64,000 nt of DNA, from contig JACPVG010000002.1 of NCBI GenBank assembly GCA_016191875.1, positions 50,988 through 114,987 of the forward strand. The letters are read 5' to 3'. Made by a program: the position numbers and the translations under genes. The notes below the pieces were generated by a model that worked only from the letters and a program-made list of their open reading frames with translations, was not told where the DNA came from and ran no database searches. The stretch comes from Chloroflexota bacterium. GTDB lineage: Bacteria; Chloroflexota; Anaerolineae; Anaerolineales; UBA11579. This document shows positions 58,555 to 64,000 of this stretch, piece after piece; the stretch's first letter is position 1; every line of letters begins with the position of its first letter.

Positions 58555-59454
58555 TCATTTCAACGCTTCCACAATGGCCGTCACGTTATAGTGCATCAAT
58601 TCGATGTAAGTCGCCGCCGGGCCGCCGGGTTCGGAGAGCGAGGCGGAATAGAGCCGCACTACCTGCGCGCCGGTGTCGGCGGCGATGCGCTCGGCCAAAG
58701 CCGGGTTGATGGTGGTGTCCACGAAGATGGCCGGGACGCCGGCGGCGATGATGGCATCTTCCAGCGCGGCCAGTTCCTGGGCCGAGGGTTCGGCCAGCGT
58801 GCTGAACGAGGGCACCACCGAACCCAGCAGTTGAAAACCGTAGGCGTCGGCGAGGTAACCGAGCGAATCGTGGTCGACCACCAGGGCGCGGTTCGCGGCC
58901 GGAATCAGGCTGACCTGCTCCACAATCCAGCCGTGCAGTTCGTCCAGTTCGGCGGCGTAGGTTTCAGCATTGGCGCGGTATTCGGCAGCGTTGGCCGGGT
59001 CGGCTTCAGCCAGCGCCGCGGCAATGTTCTGCGCCCAGACGGCCACGTTGCGCGGGTCCATCCACACATGCGGGTCGAGGCCGTGTTCGCCCTCTTCTTG
59101 CTCTTCCTCTTCGCCTTCGAATTCACGCGCCGTGATGCCGTCCGAGACCGCCGCCACCGGCGCGGAGGCCGCGCTCAGGATGTTCTCAAGGTTCTCTTCC
59201 AGGCCGAGGCCGTTGAGCAGGATCAGGTCGGCGTCTTCCAGCGCGGCCAGGTCCTGCGGCGAGGGCTCGAACGAGTGCGGGTCGGCCCCCTCCGGCAGCA
59301 GGACGGTGAGTTCGACGCGCGCGCCGCCCACGCGGGCAGCCACATCGCCCACCAGCGTGGTGCTGGCGACGACGCTGAGCGAGTCGCTTTCCGGCGGCGC
59401 GGTGCAGGCGGCCAGCAGGAGGGCGGCGAGCAGGAGCAGGCACAATCGTCTCAT
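58555..59454 (-). CDS. Metal-binding lipoprotein of ABC transporter (ZnuA/TroA family)
   Basis: 299 residues from the ATG at 59454; an upstream in-frame ATG at 59484 falls inside the operator and is rejected. Signal peptide with lipobox LLLAAC. Cluster A-I fold: VVASTTLVGDVAARVGG, first ligand His in DPHSFEPSPQD, second in HGLDPHVWMDPRN, third in VVDHDSLGYLADAYG and the acid in VFVDTTINP. The loop before the second His is Glu-rich (FEGEEEEQEEGEHG) instead of the His-rich loop of many Zn-specific ZnuA proteins, so Zn versus Mn is open. It opens the ABC operon. Confidence 0.93.
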   Translation of the reverse strand: MRRLCLLLLAALLLAACTAPPESDSLSVVASTTLVGDVAARVGGARVELTVLLPEGADPHSFEPSPQDLAALEDADLILLNGLGLEENLENILSAASAPVAAVSDGITAREFEGEEEEQEEGEHGLDPHVWMDPRNVAVWAQNIAAALAEADPANAAEYRANAETYAAELDELHGWIVEQVSLIPAANRALVVDHDSLGYLADAYGFQLLGSVVPSFSTLAEPSAQELAALEDAIIAAGVPAIFVDTTINPALAERIAADTGAQVVRLYSASLSEPGGPAATYIELMHYNVTAIVEALK

Positions 59455-59468
59455 AGCGGGTTCCTTAT

Positions 59469-59488
59469 TGAAAATGATTTTCATTATA
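59469..59488 (-). promoter_or_regulatory. Fur-family operator abutting the -10 of the metal ABC operon
   Basis: TGAAAAT-G-ATTTTCA (59469-59483) is a perfect 7-1-7 inverted repeat of the type bound by Fur, Zur or Mur dimers. The -10 box TATAAT on the minus strand (59488-59483) touches it, so the operator covers the start site. Binding would repress the operon under metal-replete conditions. Confidence 0.85.
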
Positions 59489-59494
59489 CCGCAT

Positions 59495-59530
59495 CCGACG
59501 AAAAAGAAACCCGGCTCTTTTGGAGCCGGG
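59495..59530 (-). terminator. Terminator of the DEAD-box helicase gene
   Basis: On the minus strand CCCGGCTC, loop CAAAA, GAGCCGGG, then TTTCTTTTT. Perfect 8-bp stem directly after the helicase stop and upstream of the ABC operon promoter. Confidence 0.9.
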
Positions 59531-59542
59531 CGTGGGGTCTAT

Positions 59543-60946
59543 CTAACGGGTGCGGCTGCCGCCGCTGGGCCGCCTGTTGCGGTTGCCGCCGGAAGGCCGC
59601 CCGTTGGCGGGGCGTCCGTTGCTCGGGCGCTGGCCGTTGCCGCCGTGGCCATTGGAGCGGTAGCCGCCGGGGGTGGCGGTCGCCGTGGCCGTCTGCGGGC
59701 GCTGGGCGTAGCCGATGCCGTTCTGGCGGCGCGCACCGCCGGCGTGCGCCGGGCGGGCGCCCGTGCCATCGCGGCGGGCGGGGCGCGGCGGGCGCGGGGC
59801 CTGGGGCTGGCGCGGCGGGGCCGGGGCCTTGTAGTCAAAGCCGGGGAGGGTCTCGCGGCGCAGCGGCTGCCTCATGATTCGTTCCAGCGCCCGCACCATA
59901 TCGGAATCATCCGGGGAGACGAGGGTGAAGGCGTCGCCGGTGCGCTGGGCGCGGCCGGTGCGGCCGATGCGGTGGATGTAGGCGTCGGCGGTGTCCGGCA
60001 TGTCGTAGTTGATGACGTGCGAGATGCTCTCCACGTCCAGGCCGCGGGCGGCGATGTCGGTGGCGACCATGATCTGGTAGCGGCCGTTCTTGAAGCCGGT
60101 GAGGGCCGCCTGGCGCTGGCTCTGGCTGCGGTTGCTGTGCAGGGCGGTCACTTTAAGGCCGGCCTGTTCCAGCTGGCGGGTCACTTTCTGGGCGCGGTGC
60201 TTGGTGCGGGTGAAGATCAGCACAGAGTCGGTGTCGGTCATCTTGAGCAGTTCGAGCAGCAGCGGGGTCTTGAGGTGCTGGCTGACCGGGTAGAGGGCGT
60301 GGGTCACTGTGGTGGCCGGGGCGGCCAGGTCGACCGAGATGCGGCGCGGGCTGCGCAGGTATTTGCGGCCGAGTTCCTCGATCTCCTTCGGGAAGGTGGC
60401 CGAGAACAGCATGGTCTGGCGCTGGGCGGGCACGTGGCCGAGGATGCGCTTGACATCCGGCAGGAAGCCCATGTCCAGCATGCGGTCGGCTTCGTCGAGG
60501 ACGAGGATCTCGATGCGATCCAGGCGGGCCTGGCGCTGGTTGATGAGGTCGAGCAGGCGGCCGGGGCAGGCCACCAGGATCTCCACTCCCTGCTGGAGGG
60601 ATTTGATCTGCGGGCCGATGCCAACGCCGCCGTATACGGCCGCGCTGCGCAGGCCGGTGCCCTGCGCCAGGGCCTGGATGGTCTCATGGATCTGGAGGGC
60701 CAGTTCACGCGTGGGCGTGACGATGAGGGCGCGGTGCTTGCGGCGTTCCCCCTGCAGCAGTTTGTGCAGGATGGGCAGCACGAAGGCGGCCGTCTTGCCG
60801 GTGCCGGTCTGGGCGGTGCCGATCAGGTCCAGCCCCTGCATGGCAAGCGGGATGGCCTGCACCTGGATGGGCGTGGGCACGGTATAACCGGCGCGTTGGA
60901 TTCCGGCGGCGAGCCGCGAATCGAGGTTAAAGGTATTGAAGGTCAC
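59543..60946 (-). CDS. DEAD-box ATP-dependent RNA helicase
   Basis: 467 residues. All core motifs: Q motif (GYTVPTPIQVQAIPLAM), motif I AQTGTGKTAAF, Ia PTRELALQI, II VLDEADRML, III FSATFP, V ATDIAARGLDV and VI HRIGRTGRAQR. The last about 100 residues are Arg/Gly/Pro/Asn-rich (ending PSGGNRNRRPSGGSRTR), an RNA-binding tail as in RhlE or CsdA types; it has no dsRBD. It remodels RNA, probably in ribosome assembly or cold adaptation. A consensus promoter lies about 190 nt upstream, with a structured leader, the usual arrangement for cold-induced helicases. The gene has its own terminator. Confidence 0.96.
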   Translation of the reverse strand: MTFNTFNLDSRLAAGIQRAGYTVPTPIQVQAIPLAMQGLDLIGTAQTGTGKTAAFVLPILHKLLQGERRKHRALIVTPTRELALQIHETIQALAQGTGLRSAAVYGGVGIGPQIKSLQQGVEILVACPGRLLDLINQRQARLDRIEILVLDEADRMLDMGFLPDVKRILGHVPAQRQTMLFSATFPKEIEELGRKYLRSPRRISVDLAAPATTVTHALYPVSQHLKTPLLLELLKMTDTDSVLIFTRTKHRAQKVTRQLEQAGLKVTALHSNRSQSQRQAALTGFKNGRYQIMVATDIAARGLDVESISHVINYDMPDTADAYIHRIGRTGRAQRTGDAFTLVSPDDSDMVRALERIMRQPLRRETLPGFDYKAPAPPRQPQAPRPPRPARRDGTGARPAHAGGARRQNGIGYAQRPQTATATATPGGYRSNGHGGNGQRPSNGRPANGRPSGGNRNRRPSGGSRTR

Positions 60947-61072
60947 TAGGTATCCTTAGTGCGGTGAATGCGCGTAGCGGGATGCGGCACGCAGTCACAT
61001 ATTCAGAAGTCAGCAGATGTCAGTACTTGAGGGGTCTCAAACAAGGACGACGGCCAAGGGCGTTGGCCGGAT

Positions 61073-61105
61073 GATGCATGATTGCAGAGTTCTGCAACCG
61101 GCCAA
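61073..61105 (-). other. Nested hairpin in the helicase leader
   Basis: Outer stem TTGGCCGG / CCGGCCAA (61073-61080 with 61098-61105) and inner stem TTGCAGA / TCTGCAA (61082-61088 with 61091-61097). Both are perfect. It lies about 130 nt before the start codon. Confidence 0.65.
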
Positions 61106-61136
61106 TCGGACTTCCGAAGGGCGAATTAACTTGGCT

Positions 61137-61165
61137 AGTGTAAGGGCGAAGGGGGAATGTGTCAA
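61137..61165 (-). promoter_or_regulatory. Helicase promoter
   Basis: Minus strand TTGACA (61165-61160), 17 nt, TACACT (61142-61137). The predicted leader to the start codon at 60946 is about 185 nt. Confidence 0.75.
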
Positions 61166-61208
61166 GGGCGCGCGTAAACCCCAACATGGCTTTCTCAAAG
61201 TCGCGAGC

Positions 61209-61238
61209 GTAGGGACAGGTTTATAAGCCTGTCCCTAC
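61209..61238. repeat. Palindrome with GTAGGGACAGG arms
   Basis: GTAGGGACAGG (61209-61219) and CCTGTCCCTAC (61228-61238) are perfect 11-bp arms around TTTATAAG. It shares the GTAGGG / CCCTAC ends with the long-arm family. Confidence 0.75.
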
Positions 61239-61408
61239 TACACCATTTACGTTCCCGGCCTTCCTGACCAATGAAAACCCCCAACATCTTGCTGCTTTGA
61301 GCCAATGCAACACAAAGAGATTCTCTTGTCAATCGACTTTGAGAAGGCCATATAAACCCCAAAGGTCATTGAAATCTCTAGAGTCCCCTTTAGCACAAGC
61401 ACATCATC

Positions 61409-61831
61409 TTATCCCTCATACTCCTCGTCCTTCCGAAATCGTGACGAATTTGCCCAGATGAATTCCCCCGTCACAGCGCGCAATTCATTTACAAACGCGT
61501 GGATGAACTCCGGGGCTTCCTCAAGCGGATAGTAAGCGGCATAGTTATCAATCCAGATGTGGTAGGACCGCAGTTCAGCGGTGGCAGGACGCATCCATTT
61601 AGAGAATGAAACGCGCGCCCATTTGGGGAAGTTGTGTTTCTCTACAAGTTCTCTAAACTTCGCCACCAAACGATCAAAGTCGTCTTCTGCCCCGTTTCTG
61701 AAGATTGTCCAACCTCCGGGATGTTCACTTTCCGAATCTTGGGCGTTTATCTTCTTCTTGTTGCAGTAGACAGTAAACTCGTCTGGAGCTTTGAGAATCA
61801 TGAACTTTGAAAACCGCTTCGCTTTGGCCAT
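61409..61831 (-). CDS. Hypothetical 140-aa protein
   Basis: 140 residues from the ATG at 61831 (MAKAKRFSKFMILKAPDEFTV). No clear ribosome site; an alternative ATG lies 10 codons on. The protein is soluble, with several Trp and Tyr (GGWTIFRNGAEDDFDRLVAKF, SYHIWIDNYAAYYPLEEAPEFIHAF, EFIWANSSRFRKDEEYEG) and no family recognised. Base composition is more AT-rich than most genes here. It is transcribed away from the L7/L12-like gene just upstream, 34 nt away, and may share its transcript. Confidence 0.6.
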   Translation of the reverse strand: MAKAKRFSKFMILKAPDEFTVYCNKKKINAQDSESEHPGGWTIFRNGAEDDFDRLVAKFRELVEKHNFPKWARVSFSKWMRPATAELRSYHIWIDNYAAYYPLEEAPEFIHAFVNELRAVTGEFIWANSSRFRKDEEYEG

Positions 61832-61865
61832 AGGAGGCCCCCAATGTTGGGTTCTTTTGATTCCC

Positions 61866-62138
61866 CTACCCGCCCCCGCTCTTAATCTCCATGTCCATCG
61901 TCTCCACGGCGGCTTTGGCATCGCCCATGCCTGCACCCGTGGCGTCCATGTAGGCTTTTATTGCCGCGGCCAGTTTGCCGTCCTTCAACAGCGCCACCAC
62001 CCCGGCCAGTTCGGGCGGGTAGCCGTCCTCCTCCGGGTACTCCAGTTTCAATTCAGTCAACACAAAGTCCAGCTTCTTTTCCAGCCGGGCAATCGCCCGG
62101 GCCAGCGCGTTCAGCCGGTTGATGGTTGCCTGGTCCAT
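61866..62138 (-). CDS. Small protein with ribosomal L7/L12 C-terminal-like domain
   Basis: 90 residues with AGGAGG 5 nt before the ATG. The N-terminal half is a coiled coil (INRLNALARAIARLEKKLDFVLTELKLEY). Residues about 45-85, VVALLKDGKLAAAIKAYMDATGAGMGDAKAAVETM, match the helix pattern of the ribosomal protein L7/L12 C-terminal domain (K-x-AIK-x3-ATG-x-G-x2-AK-x2-VE). True L7/L12 is about 120 residues with a different N-terminus, so this is a stand-alone paralogue. Family members of this type occur in many Chloroflexota and Actinobacteria with unknown role. Confidence 0.8.
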   Translation of the reverse strand: MDQATINRLNALARAIARLEKKLDFVLTELKLEYPEEDGYPPELAGVVALLKDGKLAAAIKAYMDATGAGMGDAKAAVETMDMEIKSGGG

Positions 62139-62260
62139 AGCATCCTCCTGTACGGCGGAATTGTGGCACAGCCGAGTTATACCAGCATTCCGTTAGCGCG
62201 TGTCTGACGCTCACCGAATAGTTACGACCAGTTCCAACCCGGTCGATCGAAATTCGGCCC

Positions 62261-62289
62261 TTGACAGGTTCCAAATGCCGCGATAAAGT
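62261..62289 (+). promoter_or_regulatory. Promoter of the ArsR-YCII operon
   Basis: TTGACA (62261-62266), 17-nt spacer, TAAAGT (62284-62289), with the ATG at 62310 and no ribosome site between. Confidence 0.75.
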
Positions 62290-62305
62290 TAACCTAGAAG
62301 TTAAC
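62286..62305 (+). promoter_or_regulatory. Candidate ArsR operator: two AAGTTAAC repeats
   Basis: AAGTTAAC occurs at 62286-62293 and 62298-62305, 12 bp apart (about one helical turn), and each contains the palindrome GTTAAC. The pair covers the -10 and start region, a good position for autorepression. Confidence 0.6.
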
Positions 62306-62309
62306 TATT

Positions 62310-62675
62310 ATGACCGACCATCAGGGCACCCAGAACTTAGACAGCATTTTCGTGGCGCTGGCCAACCAGCACCGGCGGGAGATCGTGTATACGCTGAGTA
62401 TGCATCCCAGCTCCATCAGCCAACTGGCTGAGATGCAAGGCCTCTCCCTCCCTGCGATTCACAAGCACATAAAACTGCTTGAGCAGGCCAGCGTCATCAC
62501 CCGCAGAAAGATAGGACGCACCAATTTCCTGGCGCTCAATCGGAAGTCCCTGATTCGCTTGCAGGATTGGGCAAATCAGTATCACGCGTACTGGGGCAGC
62601 GATGAAGAGACCCTGGAAAACTATGCTCAATACGTGAGTGCAAAACCTACCACACCGAAGGAGAAGAAGAAATGA
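62310..62675 (+). CDS. ArsR-family winged-helix regulator
   Basis: 121 residues. The winged helix spans about residues 10-75: IFVALANQHRREIVYTLSMHPSSISQLAEMQGLSLPAIHKHIKLLEQASVITRRKIGRTNFLALN. There is no Cys, so it is not a metal or arsenite sensor of the classic type; this branch commonly pairs with SRPBCC, YCII or other small-molecule genes. The stop overlaps the ATG of the YCII gene by 4 nt. The AAGTTAAC repeats in its promoter suggest autoregulation. Inducer unknown. Confidence 0.9.
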   Translation: MTDHQGTQNLDSIFVALANQHRREIVYTLSMHPSSISQLAEMQGLSLPAIHKHIKLLEQASVITRRKIGRTNFLALNRKSLIRLQDWANQYHAYWGSDEETLENYAQYVSAKPTTPKEKKK

Positions 62676-62962
62676 AGAAGTATCTGTTTTTGTTCCACGA
62701 CCAGTGGGATCCAACGCAGGAAAACAAAGATGCTTGGTCCAAATGGTTTGCCGCGGTCGGCGACAAGATGGTGGACAGCGGAAGTCCACTGGGACCCGGC
62801 CGGGAAGTGACTCCCGCCGGAGGCAAGGACCTCTCGCCTGAAATGGGCGCCGCCACCGGATATTCCATCTTCAGCGCGGAGAACCTTTCCGAGGCGGAGA
62901 AATTGCTCGAAGGCTGCCCGATTGCTTCCAGCGTGAGGGTGTACGAAGCATTATCCATGTAG
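62672..62962 (+). CDS. YCII-related small protein
   Basis: 96 residues; its ATG overlaps the ArsR stop (ATGA). It follows the DGPF/YCII pattern: MKKYLFLFHDQWDPTQENKDAW at the N-terminus, MVDSGSPLGPG, GYSIFSAENLSEAEKLLEGCPIASSVRVYEAL at the C-terminus (a ferredoxin-like alpha/beta fold). YCII proteins resemble muconolactone isomerases and in other bacteria accompany ECF sigma factors or ArsR regulators. It is probably a small enzyme or ligand binder controlled by the co-encoded ArsR protein. A strong terminator follows. Confidence 0.88.
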   Translation: MKKYLFLFHDQWDPTQENKDAWSKWFAAVGDKMVDSGSPLGPGREVTPAGGKDLSPEMGAATGYSIFSAENLSEAEKLLEGCPIASSVRVYEALSM

Positions 62963-62980
62963 AGGTTGCATACCGGATCG

Positions 62981-63019
62981 AAACGGGCTTTCCCTCAAGG
63001 AAAGCCCGTTTTCTAATTG
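62981..63019 (+). terminator. Terminator of the ArsR-YCII operon
   Basis: AAACGGGCTTTCC (62981-62993), 5-nt loop, GGAAAGCCCGTTT (62999-63011), then TTCTAATT. A perfect 13-bp stem. Confidence 0.9.
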
Positions 63020-63086
63020 GCAAGGCCGGCTAAGTCAACATTCCCAGCACTCGTGGAACAACTGTAACCAGTGGGCTCGCTCGCCG

Positions 63087-63152
63087 TTATCCCCCAATCT
63101 TGCGCCATTCCACCTCCACGCCGCTGTTACACGCCGGGCAGCGGGCAGGCAT
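63087..63152 (-). CDS. Possible 21-aa zinc-knuckle microprotein
   Basis: An ATG overlaps the stop codon of the upstream membrane gene by 1 nt (TGATG) and encodes MPARCPACNSGVEVEWRKIG plus a last Gly before TAA. The CPAC pair looks like half a zinc ribbon. Such TGATG coupling suggests it is translated together with the DUF4126-like gene. It is too short to be sure and could be a chance frame or the decayed remnant of a zinc-ribbon domain. Confidence 0.25.
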   Translation of the reverse strand: MPARCPACNSGVEVEWRKIGG

Positions 63153-64000
63153 CACGCCGGCGCGGCGGCCAGCGCTATCTCAACCGGCGGCAGGCTGCGC
63201 ATCAGCGCGCGCGCCGAACCCAGGGCAATGACGACGTACAGCAAAAGCGAAAGCGGCAGGAAGCAGGCCAGCAGCGGGGTGAAGAGCGTCGCCACGCCGA
63301 ACGCGCCCCACCAGGCGAAGCCGAACCCGGCCCACACCGCCAGCATCCCCAGCCCGCGGCCCACCCGGCCCTGTATCAGCCAGCCCAGGCCCCAGATGAA
63401 GAACTCCAGCGTCACCGACCAGCCGCCCTTGGGGTTGGTTTGGAACAGCCGGGCCAGCTGGCCCAGGCCGGACTTCAGTTTGCGCAACTGGCGCACCGAA
63501 TACACCAGCGCCACGCCGGCCAGCGCCAGCGCGGCGATGAGCAGCAGCACCAGCAGCCACGGGCTGAGGCTGGACAGAAACGCAATCAGACCGATCACGA
63601 CCACCGACATCACGTTCTCGAGAGTGGCGTAAATGGGGGCCGAGGCCGTGCCGATGGTGCCCGTTGAGGCGCTGAAGGCCGGTTTGGCGGCCGCCTTGGC
63701 CGAGGTGAGCACTGTGCCGGTGGCCGCTGCGCCGCCGGCGACGAACAGCCCCATGACGCCCACGCCGCCATCCTGATTGAAGATGCGCAGGGTATCCAGA
63801 ATCTGGCGGGTGTTGGGGTCCAGGCCGGTGATGATGCCGACCGAGGCCAGCGAGAGCAGCGCGGCCGAGACCGGGACGACGAAGCCGCTGATGAAGTTAA
63901 TGGCGGTGTTGATGGAGTTGGCGACGCCGGGGGCCAGCAGGGTGGCGTAGGCCGGCGCGACGGTGAGAATCCAGAACACGACGATGATGCCCATGAACCA
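63152..64000 (-). CDS. DUF4126-like membrane protein, 5' end outside the window
   Basis: The frame is open to the right edge (codons for Trp and Phe precede the ATG at 63994), so the start is probably off-window. The visible part has about seven helices: IIVVFWILTVAPAYATLLAPG, FISGFVVPVSAALLSLASVGIITGL, IFNQDGGVGVMGLFVAGGAAATGTVLTSAKAA, NVMSVVVIGLIAFLSSLSPWLLVLLLIAALALAGVAL, then two more pairs. The GAAATGTVLTSAKAAAKPAFSASTGTIGTASAP segment matches DUF4126 proteins; a second membrane domain (LEFFIWGLGWLIQGRVGRGLGMLAVWAGFGFAWWG) follows. Function unknown. Confidence 0.72.
   Translation of the reverse strand, partial: WFMGIIVVFWILTVAPAYATLLAPGVANSINTAINFISGFVVPVSAALLSLASVGIITGLDPNTRQILDTLRIFNQDGGVGVMGLFVAGGAAATGTVLTSAKAAAKPAFSASTGTIGTASAPIYATLENVMSVVVIGLIAFLSSLSPWLLVLLLIAALALAGVALVYSVRQLRKLKSGLGQLARLFQTNPKGGWSVTLEFFIWGLGWLIQGRVGRGLGMLAVWAGFGFAWWGAFGVATLFTPLLACFLPLSLLLYVVIALGSARALMRSLPPVEIALAAAPA

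Larger units (their letters stand above)
60947..61408. other. Gene-free interval: helicase leader and palindrome
   Basis: From 60947 to about 61130 is the predicted untranslated leader of the helicase with a nested hairpin at 61073-61105. The promoter is at 61137-61165 and a palindrome at 61209-61238. The rest (61239-61408) is AT-richer, with no gene or motif recognised apart from the end of the next minus-strand gene. Confidence 0.6.

Overview
The window is GC-rich bacterial chromosome, most likely from a Chloroflexota bacterium of the Anaerolineae type. The pointers are: several lipoproteins with a classical lipobox followed by Thr/Pro/Ser-rich linkers, very large multi-GAF histidine kinases, stand-alone TrpB2, a DnaE with a long Pro/Ala-rich C-terminal extension, a PucC-family transporter, and several starts that directly follow a -10 box. 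This is inference from gene style; there is no rRNA in the window. There are about 53 genes on both strands, one tRNA (Asn, GTT), no CRISPR, no complete insertion sequence and no prophage.

Layout. 1-11.1 kb: end of a hexapeptide-repeat protein, an acyl-ACP-reductase-like dehydrogenase, then a signalling cluster (receiver plus degenerate GGDEF protein, a 1989-residue kinase with eight GAF units, a CheY-like receiver, a hydrolase-fold protein without its nucleophile, a lipoprotein). 11.5-18.3 kb: queG, then a convergent kinase-FIST pair on the minus strand. 18.3-20.3 kb: an AT-richer island with an Rhs tail fragment and two unknown genes. 20.3-28 kb: a repeat-rich gap, mutM, a membrane protein, pfkA and dnaE. 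28-35 kb: a START-like membrane protein, a CBS protein with an ion permease, a lipoprotein, and a PucC-type transporter with an HTH regulator and a 7-TM protein. 35-41.3 kb: GltD-like oxidoreductase, holB, rhodanese lipoprotein, tRNA-Asn, a DUF1232-like pair, a PQQ-type sugar dehydrogenase. 41.3-46.6 kb (minus): two EamA exporters, a membrane protein, guaA and xpt. 46.8-53.3 kb (plus): maf, a penicillin-binding lipoprotein, rsgA, a small membrane protein, and a tryptophan T-box leader driving a 53-codon ORF and trpB2. 53.4-64 kb: a membrane protein with a SUMF1-fold membrane protein, a Fur-family-controlled metal ABC operon, a DEAD-box helicase with a long leader, an L7/L12-like small protein, an autoregulated ArsR-YCII pair, and a truncated DUF4126-like gene.

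The most unusual content is between genes. A family of palindromes with GTAGGGGCG / CGCCCCTAC arms recurs, often at gene 3' ends, and one copy supplies the queG stop codon. Short triloop hairpins accompany it. Stuttering word repeats occur in related copies far apart. The 3' ends of queG and dnaE are tandemly duplicated downstream of the genes (periods 231 and 76 bp). Two diverged copies of one element at 20.6-20.8 kb keep their terminal arms complementary through a compensatory change. The T-box is the best regulatory feature: specifier TGG, a TGGC bulge matching a G discriminator, and an extra terminator-like hairpin ahead of the T-box motif.
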